64,000 nt of DNA from Hyphomicrobiales bacterium (GTDB lineage: Bacteria > Pseudomonadota > Alphaproteobacteria > Rhizobiales > Rhizobiaceae): assembly GCA_900469955.1 (NCBI GenBank), contig UBYX01000019.1:19619-83618 (forward strand), given 5' to 3'. Numbering within the stretch: the first letter of the stretch is position 1; every line of letters begins with the position of its first letter. Shown one piece after another: positions 56,580-64,000 of this stretch. Position numbers and translations under genes: made by a program. Below the pieces are notes generated by a model that saw nothing but the letters and a program-made list of their open reading frames with translations, had not been told where the DNA came from and did not search any database.

Positions 56580-58463
56580 TCAGACGCGTGCGAGCACATA
56601 GGTGCCGGGAGCGTCGGCGATGGCATTCAGCGCCGAGCCGCCGGGTTTGCGTGCCGGAACGCGTTCGTCATCCTTCGCCTCGATCCATGCGTGCCAGTGC
56701 GGCCACCAGGAGCCCTTGTTTTCCTCCGCCTTGGTGACCCAATCCTCGAAACTTCCCTTTGCCTTGCCCCCGGTCCAGTACTGGTATTTCTGCTTGTCCG
56801 GCGGGTTGACGACGCCGGCGATATGACCGGAACCGCTCAGCACGAAATCCACGGGACCTCCGAACAGAGACGAACCCAGAAAAACCGATTTCGCTGGCGC
56901 GATATGATCCTCGCGGGTCGCAAGATTATAGACCGGAATCTTGACATCCTTTATCGAGATCACCTTGCCGCCGAGGGTCATCTCGCCCTTGCTGAGGGTG
57001 TTGTTCAGGTAGCAGTTCCGCAGATAGTAGGCGTGATTGGCGGCCGCCATGCGGGTGGAGTCGGAATTCCAGTACAGCAGGTCGAACGGGGCCGGTTCCT
57101 GGCCCTTGAGGTAATTGTTGACAACATAGGGCCAGATGAGTTCCGAGGCGCGCAGCATGTTGAAGGCGCTCGCCATTCTGGAGCCCTCGAGATAGCCGTC
57201 GGCCTTCATCTGCTTTTCGATCGCCGTAAGCTGCTCCTCGTCGACGAAGACTTTCAGGTCGCCCGCATGGGTGAAGTCCACCTGGGTGGTCAGGAAGGTC
57301 GCGGATGCAATCCGCCGGTTCTTTTCCTTGGCGTGATAGGCAAGCGTTGCGGCGAGCAGGGTGCCGCCAACACAATAACCGATCGCATTGACCTGACGTT
57401 CACCGGTCGCCTTCTCGACAGTTTCCAGCGCGAAATCGATGCCTTCGCGCATATAGGATTCCCAGTCCTTCGTGGCATGCCGCTCGTCCGGATTGACCCA
57501 GGAGATCACGAAGACAGTATGCCCTTGCTCGACGCACCACTTGATGAAGCTCTTCTGCGGATTGAGGTCGAGGATATAGAACTTGTTGATCCACGGCGGG
57601 CAGATGAGTAGCGGCCGTTTCAGCACCGTGTCGGTTGTCGCCTCGTATTGAATGACCTCGCAAACCTCGCTCTGGGCGATCACCTTGCCGGGGGTAAGCG
57701 CAAGATTGCGGCCGATTGCAAAATGAGTGGTATCGGTGTGGCGCAGGCGCAGTTCCCCACCGCCGGCTGCGATATCTTCGGCAAGCATCTTCATGCCGGC
57801 AACCAGATTGGCGCCGCTGGTCGCCACGGTCTCCCGGTAGACTTCCGGATTGGTGAGAGCGAAATTCACCGGGGAAAGCGCAGCCGTAATCTGCTTCACA
57901 TAAAAGGCGGCTTTGTGTTTGGTTAGGTCGTCCAGCCCACCGGCCTCGTTGACCAGCTTTTCCGCCCAGGACGCGGTGAGGAGATAAACTTGCCGAAGGA
58001 AAGCGAAAAAGGGATTTTTCACCCAGTCCGGATCGGAGAAGCGCTTGTCTTTCGGCAGCGTCTCCGGTTCCATCGGCTGGCCTGAAAACTGACCCAACGT
58101 CCGCATCCAGATGCCCATGTAACTGGAGAAGAGGAGTGTCTGGGCCTCAAGCGTCCGCTTTGGGTCCGATATCCAGTATTCGATCACCTTGGAGAGCGTC
58201 TTCACAAGATCGGTCATCGGGTCTGCAACCGAATCGACGATTTCGCCACGTTCGCGGGGAGCGAGCCATTCGGATGCCGCTTTGCCGAGATTTTCCAGCG
58301 CGCGGGCAAAGTTTATCGCCAGCGCCTGCGGATCCTTGACCATGTAGGCTTCGACTGATTTGGGGTCGAAACCCGCAAAATCGTGTCTGTTCTCGGCCTT
58401 GTCCTCGGTCTTCTCCCCCACGTGCGGCCTCCCACTGGTTGTCGTTTGTTTTCGTTTGTACAT
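56580..58463 (-). CDS. phaC: Class I poly(3-hydroxyalkanoate) synthase
   Basis: Polymerises hydroxyacyl-CoA on PHA granules. The 627-residue protein has the lipase-like box GYCVGGT with the nucleophile Cys, the conserved [13 protein letters not shown] before it, [10 protein letters not shown], and the catalytic Asp and His in [12 protein letters not shown] and [13 protein letters not shown]. The N-terminal start [16 protein letters not shown] (58463) is taken; the open frame reaches further to 58739 but runs into the divergent lipoprotein gene. The length is normal for class I. The partner genes phaA, phaB and phaR are not in the window. Confidence 0.95.
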   Translation of the reverse strand: MYKRKQTTTSGRPHVGEKTEDKAENRHDFAGFDPKSVEAYMVKDPQALAINFARALENLGKAASEWLAPRERGEIVDSVADPMTDLVKTLSKVIEYWISDPKRTLEAQTLLFSSYMGIWMRTLGQFSGQPMEPETLPKDKRFSDPDWVKNPFFAFLRQVYLLTASWAEKLVNEAGGLDDLTKHKAAFYVKQITAALSPVNFALTNPEVYRETVATSGANLVAGMKMLAEDIAAGGGELRLRHTDTTHFAIGRNLALTPGKVIAQSEVCEVIQYEATTDTVLKRPLLICPPWINKFYILDLNPQKSFIKWCVEQGHTVFVISWVNPDERHATKDWESYMREGIDFALETVEKATGERQVNAIGYCVGGTLLAATLAYHAKEKNRRIASATFLTTQVDFTHAGDLKVFVDEEQLTAIEKQMKADGYLEGSRMASAFNMLRASELIWPYVVNNYLKGQEPAPFDLLYWNSDSTRMAAANHAYYLRNCYLNNTLSKGEMTLGGKVISIKDVKIPVYNLATREDHIAPAKSVFLGSSLFGGPVDFVLSGSGHIAGVVNPPDKQKYQYWTGGKAKGSFEDWVTKAEENKGSWWPHWHAWIEAKDDERVPARKPGGSALNAIADAPGTYVLARV

Positions 58464-58542
58464 TGTGCCTGAAAGCGAATACAAGTGCCAGCGATCGCTG
58501 CTATCGGGCGGATGTTGCCGGCGCGGAAACTGGGTTAGGGAA

Positions 58543-58947
58543 ATGGAAAAACTGAGGCATCGGGTTACAGGCTTACCGCTTTTTCTAGGTCTTGGCGCGT
58601 TGCCTTTCGTGCTTGCCGGCTGCAACAGCAACAGCTTTGCTCTTGATGACGGCATTCCGAACACGCCCCCGCCGGCCGTCATCGCGCAGTCGAAGACGCC
58701 GCCGCCGCCCGGTCCGCTCGCCCGGAGGAATACCGGCACCTATCCGACATTCGACCCGACGCTGACGGCCGCGGCCGAGCAGATCGAGGACGAAGACTAC
58801 CAGAAGGCCGAACCTCGGCTGGCAGCCCTTGCCCGCGCCCGCAAGGCAGGTGCGATTTCCGAGGCCGAGTATAAGCGGCGTGTTGCCGAATATCGAAAGC
58901 TCGCTGCCGAACACGGCAACGCCGCGCTGGCCGATATCGCCAAATAG
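58543..58947 (+). CDS. Small lipoprotein of unknown function
   Basis: The 134-residue precursor has signal [27 protein letters not shown] with lipobox LAGC. The Pro-rich mature start ([18 protein letters not shown]) is followed by a helical, charged C-terminal half containing [26 protein letters not shown], which resembles the short-C-terminal SHOCT-like linker motif. ATG 58543 is divergent from phaC. Confidence 0.75.
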   Translation: MEKLRHRVTGLPLFLGLGALPFVLAGCNSNSFALDDGIPNTPPPAVIAQSKTPPPPGPLARRNTGTYPTFDPTLTAAAEQIEDEDYQKAEPRLAALARARKAGAISEAEYKRRVAEYRKLAAEHGNAALADIAK

Positions 58948-59048
58948 CGCTTGCGTTTCGGGCCGTTTGGCCGCAAAGCACAAATCGCCTAAGATGCGCC
59001 ATGAAGCAGGATAAAGACGCCTGTTTCGCATCTACCTTGGGGAGACAC

Positions 59049-60266
59049 ATGGAAGAGTTTCATAAAGTCCGGCGCCTGCCGCCATACGTTTTCGAACAGG
59101 TCAACCGTTTGAAGGCGAGCGCGCGAGCGGGCGGGGCGGACATTATCGATCTCGGCATGGGCAACCCCGATCTCCCTACGCCGAAAGCGATCGTCGACAA
59201 GCTCTGCGAAGTGGTCCAGGACCCGCGCACCCATCGGTACTCGTCGTCCAAGGGTATTCCTGGTCTGCGCCGGGCACAGGCGGCCTATTATGCCCGCCGT
59301 TTCGGCGTAAAGCTGAACCCCGACACGCAGGTCGTGGCGACCCTCGGCTCGAAAGAAGGCTTTGCCAATATGGCGCAGGCGATTACCGCGCCAGGCGACG
59401 TGATCCTTTGCCCGAACCCGACCTATCCTATCCATGCCTTCGGCTTCCTGATGGCCGGCGGCGTGATCCGCTCGATGTCGGTGGAACCGGACGAGACCTT
59501 TTTCCCGCCGCTCGAACGTGCCGTGCGGCATTCAATTCCGAAGCCGCTGGCGCTGATCCTCAATTATCCGTCCAATCCCACGGCGCATGTCGCTTCCCTG
59601 GACTTTTACAAGGATGTGATCGCCTTTGCGAAGAAGCACGACATCATCGTGCTCTCGGATCTCGCCTATTCGGAAATCTATTTCGAAGGTGAGCCGCCGC
59701 CGTCCGTCCTCCAGGTCCCGGGCGCGATCGACATTGCCGTCGAATTCACCTCGATGTCGAAGACCTTCTCCATGCCGGGCTGGCGCATGGGCTTTGCAGT
59801 CGGCAACGAGCGCCTGATCGCGGCCCTGACGCGCGTGAAGTCCTATCTCGACTACGGGGCGTTCACGCCGATCCAGGTGGCTGCGACCCATGCGTTGAAT
59901 GGCGACGGCTCCGACATTGCGGAAGTCCGCAATATCTACAAGCGTCGCCGCGACGTCATGGTCGATAGCTTCGGCAAGGCCGGCTTCGAAGTGCCGCCGC
60001 CGGCAGCGACCATGTTTGCCTGGGCGAAGATCCCGGAAAAATTCCGTCATCTCGGCTCGCTGGAGTTTTCGAAACTCCTCGTTGAAAAGGCTGACGTCGC
60101 CGTGGCGCCGGGCATCGGTTTCGGTGAGCAGGGCGACGATTACGTCCGTTTGGCGCTCGTCGAGAACGAGCACCGCATTCGGCAGGCGGCCCGCAGCATC
60201 AAGAAATTTCTTTCGACGGCCGACGACACGATGCACAACGTGATTTCGCTCAATACGCGCCGCTGA
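59049..60266 (+). CDS. PLP-dependent aminotransferase (AlaC/LL-DAP aminotransferase-like)
   Basis: Class I/II aminotransferase of 405 residues. The signatures are DIIDLGMGNPDLPTPKAIVD (about 33-52), NYPSNPTAHVA (about 176-186) and SMSKTFSMPGWRMGFAVG with the PLP-binding Lys (about 239). Sequence style is that of AlaC-type enzymes making alanine from pyruvate and glutamate; the exact substrate is not provable by eye. ATG 59049 after GGGGAGACAC is preferred over 59001. It precedes hom, with a hairpin between. Confidence 0.88.
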   Translation: MEEFHKVRRLPPYVFEQVNRLKASARAGGADIIDLGMGNPDLPTPKAIVDKLCEVVQDPRTHRYSSSKGIPGLRRAQAAYYARRFGVKLNPDTQVVATLGSKEGFANMAQAITAPGDVILCPNPTYPIHAFGFLMAGGVIRSMSVEPDETFFPPLERAVRHSIPKPLALILNYPSNPTAHVASLDFYKDVIAFAKKHDIIVLSDLAYSEIYFEGEPPPSVLQVPGAIDIAVEFTSMSKTFSMPGWRMGFAVGNERLIAALTRVKSYLDYGAFTPIQVAATHALNGDGSDIAEVRNIYKRRRDVMVDSFGKAGFEVPPPAATMFAWAKIPEKFRHLGSLEFSKLLVEKADVAVAPGIGFGEQGDDYVRLALVENEHRIRQAARSIKKFLSTADDTMHNVISLNTRR

Positions 60267-60281
60267 TCTAAGTAAATTTTC

Positions 60282-60305
60282 AGTGGCCCGCAGGGGCCAC
60301 TTTTC
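60282..60305 (+). terminator. Hairpin between the aminotransferase gene and hom
   Basis: Stem AGTGGCCC / GGGCCACT with a short loop, followed by TTTTCCC. It may end the first transcript or allow partial readthrough into hom, 24 bases on. Confidence 0.75.
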
Positions 60306-60328
60306 CCAAGCAGTCAGGAAGAAAAGCC

Positions 60329-61651
60329 ATGGCAGATGCCCTTAAAGTCGGCATTGCGGGCCTCGGCACCGTGGGTGCCTCGCTCGTCCGGATCATCCAG
60401 AACCGTGCGAACGAACTCGCCGTCACGTGCGGCCGTGCAATCGAGGTCACGGCGGTAACGGCCCGCGACAAGTCCCGCGATCGCGGCATCGACATCTCGG
60501 GTATCGCTTGGTTCGACACGCCGGAAATGCTGGCCGCCGAAGCGGACATCGACGTCTTTGTAGAACTGATAGGCGGTGCGCAAGGTGCTGCCGCAAACTC
60601 GGTTCGCACCGCGCTGGAGCGAGGTCTCCATGTGGTGACGGCCAACAAGGCGCTTTTGGCTGCCTCCGGCGTCGATCTTGCGGCGATTGCCGAGGAAAAG
60701 AGCGTTCTCCTGAATTTCGAGGCAGCCGTCGCCGGCGGCATCCCGGTTATCAAGGCGCTTCGTGAGTCCTTGACGGGCAATACCGTATCGCGCGTCTACG
60801 GCATCATGAACGGCACCTGCAACTACATCCTGACCAGGATGGAGAAGGAAGGGCTTTCCTTTGCCGATTGCCTGAAGGAGGCGCAGCGGCTCGGTTATGC
60901 GGAAGCCGATCCGTCCTTCGACATCGAAGGCAACGATACCGCTCACAAGCTCGCTATCCTGACGACGCTTGCGTTTGGAACCCGGATCGCTGCCGACGAG
61001 ATCTACCTGGAAGGCATCGCCAATATTTCCATCGAGGACATTCATGCCGCGGCCGATCTCGGTTACCGCATCAAGCTGCTGGGCGTCGCCCAGAAGACCG
61101 ATAGCGGCATTGAGCAGCGGGTGCATCCGACCATGGTCCCGCATGACAGTGTTATCGCCCAGGTGGACGGCGTGACCAACGCGGTGGCGATCGAGTCTGA
61201 TATTCTCGGGGAACTGCTGATGGTCGGCCCCGGCGCCGGCGGCGATGCGACGGCCTCTGCCGTGCTCGGCGACATTGCCGATATCGCCAAAAGCCAGCCG
61301 GGCGCCCAGCGGGTACCGGTTCTCGGTACGCCGGCGGTTGCATTGGCGCCTTACCGCCGTGCTCAGATGCGCAGCCACGAAGGCGGCTATTTCATCCGCC
61401 TAACCGTTGCGGATCGTACGGGCGTCTTCGCAAGCATTGCGGCGCGCATGGCGGAAAACAACATTTCGCTCGAATCGATCATGCAACGAGCCAAACCGGA
61501 CGTGTCCGACGATACGTCCAAGACCATTATCCTCGTCACCCATGCGACCACCGAAGATTCGGTCCGCAAGGCCGTCGATGCGATCAAGGCAGAGAGCTAT
61601 CTGGCTGGTGAACCGCAGGTGATTCGCATCGAACGGCCCAAAGCGTTCTAA
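60329..61651 (+). CDS. hom: Homoserine dehydrogenase
   Basis: Reduces aspartate semialdehyde to homoserine on the way to threonine and methionine. The 440-residue protein has the NAD(P) motif VGIAGLGTVGASLVRI (about 7-22), the catalytic-domain signature GYAEADPSFDIEGNDTAHKLAIL (about 190-212), and a C-terminal ACT regulatory domain (about 350-430) starting YFIRLTVADRTGVFASIAA, suggesting feedback control by threonine. The start is clear with AGGAAGAAAAGCC. Confidence 0.96.
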   Translation: MADALKVGIAGLGTVGASLVRIIQNRANELAVTCGRAIEVTAVTARDKSRDRGIDISGIAWFDTPEMLAAEADIDVFVELIGGAQGAAANSVRTALERGLHVVTANKALLAASGVDLAAIAEEKSVLLNFEAAVAGGIPVIKALRESLTGNTVSRVYGIMNGTCNYILTRMEKEGLSFADCLKEAQRLGYAEADPSFDIEGNDTAHKLAILTTLAFGTRIAADEIYLEGIANISIEDIHAAADLGYRIKLLGVAQKTDSGIEQRVHPTMVPHDSVIAQVDGVTNAVAIESDILGELLMVGPGAGGDATASAVLGDIADIAKSQPGAQRVPVLGTPAVALAPYRRAQMRSHEGGYFIRLTVADRTGVFASIAARMAENNISLESIMQRAKPDVSDDTSKTIILVTHATTEDSVRKAVDAIKAESYLAGEPQVIRIERPKAF

Positions 61652-61721
61652 GCGGTGGCCTCGCAAGGGGCACCCATGACTTGCAAGGTCGAGGGCCGCA
61701 GAACCCGTTCAGAATCGTTAT

Positions 61722-61840
61722 AAAAAAGGGCTGGTCGTGACGATTTCATGACTAGCCCTGCTTGCTTGGCCATCGTAAATTGAAAGCGCAATCACCATCG
61801 GGAGGAGGCGCTTGCGTGGTCATTATCGGTAAGGAAAACA
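61722..61840 (-). ncRNA. Candidate CCUCCUCCC-loop small RNA upstream of recJ
   Basis: On the minus strand a hairpin with arms AAGCGC / GCGCTT (61813-61784) exposes CTCCTCCC in its loop. About 25 bases later comes a strong terminator, GGGCTAGTC / GGCCAGCCC-type arms (61758-61728; one mismatch) followed by TTTTTTATAACG. No minus-strand ORF explains this terminator. The length of about 120 bases and the layout fit rhizobial alpha-r14 RNAs. The 5' end is a guess; no convincing promoter was found. The plus-strand GGAGGAGG could also be read as a ribosome site for the small membrane gene. Confidence 0.5.
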
Positions 61841-62031
61841 TGTCCTATCGAGTGCAGTTCGGCGGGGTGGGCGACGGATCCCCAGCGCCGCACCGCCTGC
61901 ATCTGGTGCATGCCAACGATCGGGACAGCGGCGATGATTTCGAAGGGCGGAGAAACTGGTCCTTCGTGCTGGTCCTGTTTGCCGCTTTCATGGGGCTGAC
62001 CACTTCGGCCGCTCTCTGGTCTCTATTCTGA
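61840..62031 (+). CDS. Small C-terminally anchored membrane protein
   Basis: The 63-residue protein starts MSYRVQFGGVGDGSPAP and ends with one membrane segment (about 43-62, SFVLVLFAAFMGLTTSAALWSLF). An in-frame GTG at 61816 with a strong GGAGGAGG site eight bases before it would give 71 residues. The family is not recognised. It lies between hom and recJ. Confidence 0.6.
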   Translation: MSYRVQFGGVGDGSPAPHRLHLVHANDRDSGDDFEGRRNWSFVLVLFAAFMGLTTSAALWSLF

Positions 62032-62122
62032 AGAGTACCGACGCCGTCAGCATGAACAGCAATCCGCTGACGGTGCTCGCAAATCGATTCCGATTTCGGT
62101 TGGAATGCGATAGAAGCGGCCA

Positions 62123-63955
62123 ATGACCAGATTTATCTCCGCGCTTTCCCCTGCGGCGGAAACGGTTGATCCCGTGCCGCGCGCATTCCTTGGTGTCGAA
62201 CGCTCGGCAGGCGATCAGCGCTGGATGTCGCGTCTCGATCAGGCCGCGCAAAACCGTGCTCTTGCCATCGCCCAAATCCACGGCATACCCGACCTCGTCG
62301 CCCGCGTGCTCGCCGGGCGGGGCGTTTCCCTCGACGATGCCCCGGCCTTCCTGGATCCAACGATTCGCTCGCTGATGCCCGAACCCTACACGCTGACCGA
62401 TTGCGAAAAGGCCGTCGGCCGTATCGCGGAGGCGATCGCAAAGCGCCAGAAGGTTGCAATTTTCGGCGACTACGACGTCGACGGCGCGGCCTCGTCTGCG
62501 CTGCTTTACCGCTTTCTGCGGCATTTCGGCGTTGAAGCCGAAATCTACATTCCCGATCGGATTTTCGAGGGCTACGGGCCGAACCCTGCTGCGATCCGCC
62601 AACTCGTCGCCAATGGCGCTGGGCTGATCGTCACCGTCGACTGCGGTTCCACCAGTTTCGACGCGCTGGCGGCTGCGCGCGAAGAGGGCTGCGATGTGGT
62701 GGTCATCGATCATCATCAGCTCGGTCACGAGCTGCCGCCCTGCCTGGCGCTCGTCAATCCAAATCGCGAGGACGACCTGTCGGGCCAAGGGCATCTCTGC
62801 GCCGCCGGCGTCGTCTTCATGGTCCTTGTGGCCGCGGCTCGGCATTTGCGACAGATCGGCGATTCGCGGGCCAAGTCGCTCGACCTTCTTGGCTGGCTGG
62901 ACATCGTGGCGCTGGCCACCGTCTGCGACGTGGTGCCGCTCAAGGGGCTCAACCGCGCCTATGTGGTCAAGGGCCTGATTGCCGCCCGGCATATGGACAA
63001 TGCAGGGCTTGCAGCGCTTTTTCGCAAGGCGGGTCTTGGCGGTCCGGTGACACCCTATCATTTCGGCTTCCTGATCGGCCCGCGCATCAACGCCGGCGGC
63101 CGCATCGGCGATGCGGCGCTTGGGAGCCGGCTTCTGACGCTCGACGATCCGATCGAGGCGGAAGAGATCGCCGGCAGGCTGGATGAGCTGAACCGCGAGC
63201 GGCAGGCCATGGAAGCGGCGATGCTGGCGGAGGCGGAGGCGGAGGTGCTGGCGGAATATGGAACGGGCGAGGGCGCCTGCGTCATCGTTACAGCGCGTGA
63301 GCACTGGCACCCCGGCATTGTCGGCCTGATTGCCGCGCGGCTGAAGGAAAAGTTCAAGCGGCCGGCCTTCGCCATAGCCTTCGATCCGTCGGGCAAGGGT
63401 ACGGGTTCCGGCCGCTCGATCAACGGCTTCGACATGGGCCGGATGGTGCGCTCCGCGGTCGAGGCCGGGCTCCTGGTCAAGGGCGGCGGCCATGCCATGG
63501 CGGCGGGCTTGACCGTCGAGCGGGCCAATCTCGGCCGCCTGCGGGCTTTCTTCGAGGAAACAGCCGGGGAGGCGGTACCGTCGCTGGTCGCCAATCACGT
63601 GCTGAAGATCGACGGGGCCTTGTCGGCCTCAGGCGCGACGCTGGAACTCTTCGACCTGCTTGAACAGGCCGGCCCTTATGGATCCGGCCATCCCCAGCCG
63701 ATCTTCGCGATCCCCGCGCATAGGTTGAAAGACGCACGTCTCGTCGGCACGGCGCACATCAAGGTGACGCTGGAAGCGGCAGACGGCACGCGCCTGGAGG
63801 GGATAGCCTTCCGCGCGGCTGAGACGCCGCTCGGCAATATGCTTTTAAATTCCCGCGGATCGCAGATACACGCCGCCGGCTGCCTCAGCGCGGACCACTG
63901 GCAGGGCAACCGCCGAATCCAGCTTCGCCTGCTCGACGCAGTACGCTCTGCCTGA
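62123..63955 (+). CDS. recJ: Single-stranded-DNA-specific exonuclease RecJ
   Basis: 5'-3' exonuclease of recombination and mismatch repair. The 610-residue DHH-family protein has motif I AIFGDYDVDGAASSALLY (about 113-130), motif III VIDHHQLG with DHH (about 193-200), and the DHHA1 motif GSGRSINGFDMG and LVKGGGHAMAAG (about 452-460). The C-terminal OB-fold region starts at about 490. The start at 62123 is reasonable, though the first 35 residues are weakly conserved. Confidence 0.95.
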   Translation: MTRFISALSPAAETVDPVPRAFLGVERSAGDQRWMSRLDQAAQNRALAIAQIHGIPDLVARVLAGRGVSLDDAPAFLDPTIRSLMPEPYTLTDCEKAVGRIAEAIAKRQKVAIFGDYDVDGAASSALLYRFLRHFGVEAEIYIPDRIFEGYGPNPAAIRQLVANGAGLIVTVDCGSTSFDALAAAREEGCDVVVIDHHQLGHELPPCLALVNPNREDDLSGQGHLCAAGVVFMVLVAAARHLRQIGDSRAKSLDLLGWLDIVALATVCDVVPLKGLNRAYVVKGLIAARHMDNAGLAALFRKAGLGGPVTPYHFGFLIGPRINAGGRIGDAALGSRLLTLDDPIEAEEIAGRLDELNRERQAMEAAMLAEAEAEVLAEYGTGEGACVIVTAREHWHPGIVGLIAARLKEKFKRPAFAIAFDPSGKGTGSGRSINGFDMGRMVRSAVEAGLLVKGGGHAMAAGLTVERANLGRLRAFFEETAGEAVPSLVANHVLKIDGALSASGATLELFDLLEQAGPYGSGHPQPIFAIPAHRLKDARLVGTAHIKVTLEAADGTRLEGIAFRAAETPLGNMLLNSRGSQIHAAGCLSADHWQGNRRIQLRLLDAVRSA

Positions 63956-64000
63956 AAGCCGTTTTGGGAATCATGGGAAGAAGGAAGTGGCACGCCCTAG

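Noticed and set aside
56055..57611. A 518-codon plus-strand frame opposite sfsA and phaC
   Set aside because: Antisense of two recognisable enzymes and spans their junction, which no real gene here would.
61988..63598. A 536-codon minus-strand frame opposite recJ
   Set aside because: recJ is intact with all DHH motifs; the reverse frame is a shadow.
63988..64000. Last 13 bases resemble the 3' end of a minus-strand tRNA (TGG then CACGCCC)
   Set aside because: Only the acceptor end could be inside the window; without the rest of the cloverleaf it cannot be called.

Overview
The window is chromosomal DNA from an alphaproteobacterium, most likely a member of the Rhizobiaceae (Rhizobium, Neorhizobium, Agrobacterium or Sinorhizobium type). 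This rests on the high GC coding bias, the gene order nagZ-scpA-scpB-tatABC-serS-surE-pcm, several DUF1127 mini-proteins, a DUF982 protein, the class I PHA synthase and the protein-level resemblance of most genes to rhizobial families. The species cannot be fixed from the sequence alone.

Layout. 1-9,960: a plus-strand block for cell-wall recycling, condensin loading, Tat export, serine tRNA charging, nucleotide and protein repair, and an envelope LysM/M23 lipoprotein, with an orphan ABC ATPase between scpB and tatA. 10,062-14,776: a DUF815 ATPase, yajC (secDF is not next to it), two genes resembling the mitochondrial complex I assembly factors NDUFAF3 and NDUFAF6, and trmFO. 14,834-15,904: a minus-strand stress-type module with two DUF1127 genes preceded by a candidate small RNA carrying three hairpins with CCUCCUCCC loops. 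16,207-27,917: tRNA-Leu(UAG), tig, an ABC-F ATPase, small membrane proteins, OsmC, GST, icd, an exported protein, a FUSC transporter, trmJ and murI. 28,012-33,069: small genes (a 34-residue peptide, DUF1127, GNAT, two LysE-type exporters, GFA, VOC, a HerA-like ATPase, DUF982). 33,205-35,541: rpsD and sthA.

35,735-44,385 is one catabolic unit: a GntR/FadR regulator with a palindromic operator at its own start, then a peptide/glutathione-type ABC transporter whose genes enclose a gamma-glutamyltransferase and a DUF1028 protein. The likely job is uptake and breakdown of glutathione or other gamma-glutamyl peptides.

44,693-54,484 is a 9.8 kb integrative element inserted in radC. It carries a tyrosine integrase, an Xis-like protein, a Cro/CI-type repressor with a promoter-operator, a RepA-type ATPase, and cargo: an RTX calcium-binding protein, an SGNH/tail-fibre-like protein and a membrane protein. 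It has no capsid, portal or terminase genes. The two radC halves flank it and meet at a shared 7 bp core; excision would restore a RadC of about 266 residues. Together these suggest a phage satellite or a strongly reduced prophage.

54,986-63,955: map, sfsA and phaC (the operon that ends in the broken radC), a lipoprotein, alaC-type aminotransferase, hom, a second candidate CCUCCUCCC small RNA, a small membrane protein and recJ. The best candidates for something not yet described are the element with its cargo, and the small-RNA/DUF1127/small-membrane-protein set with its possible general-stress promoters.
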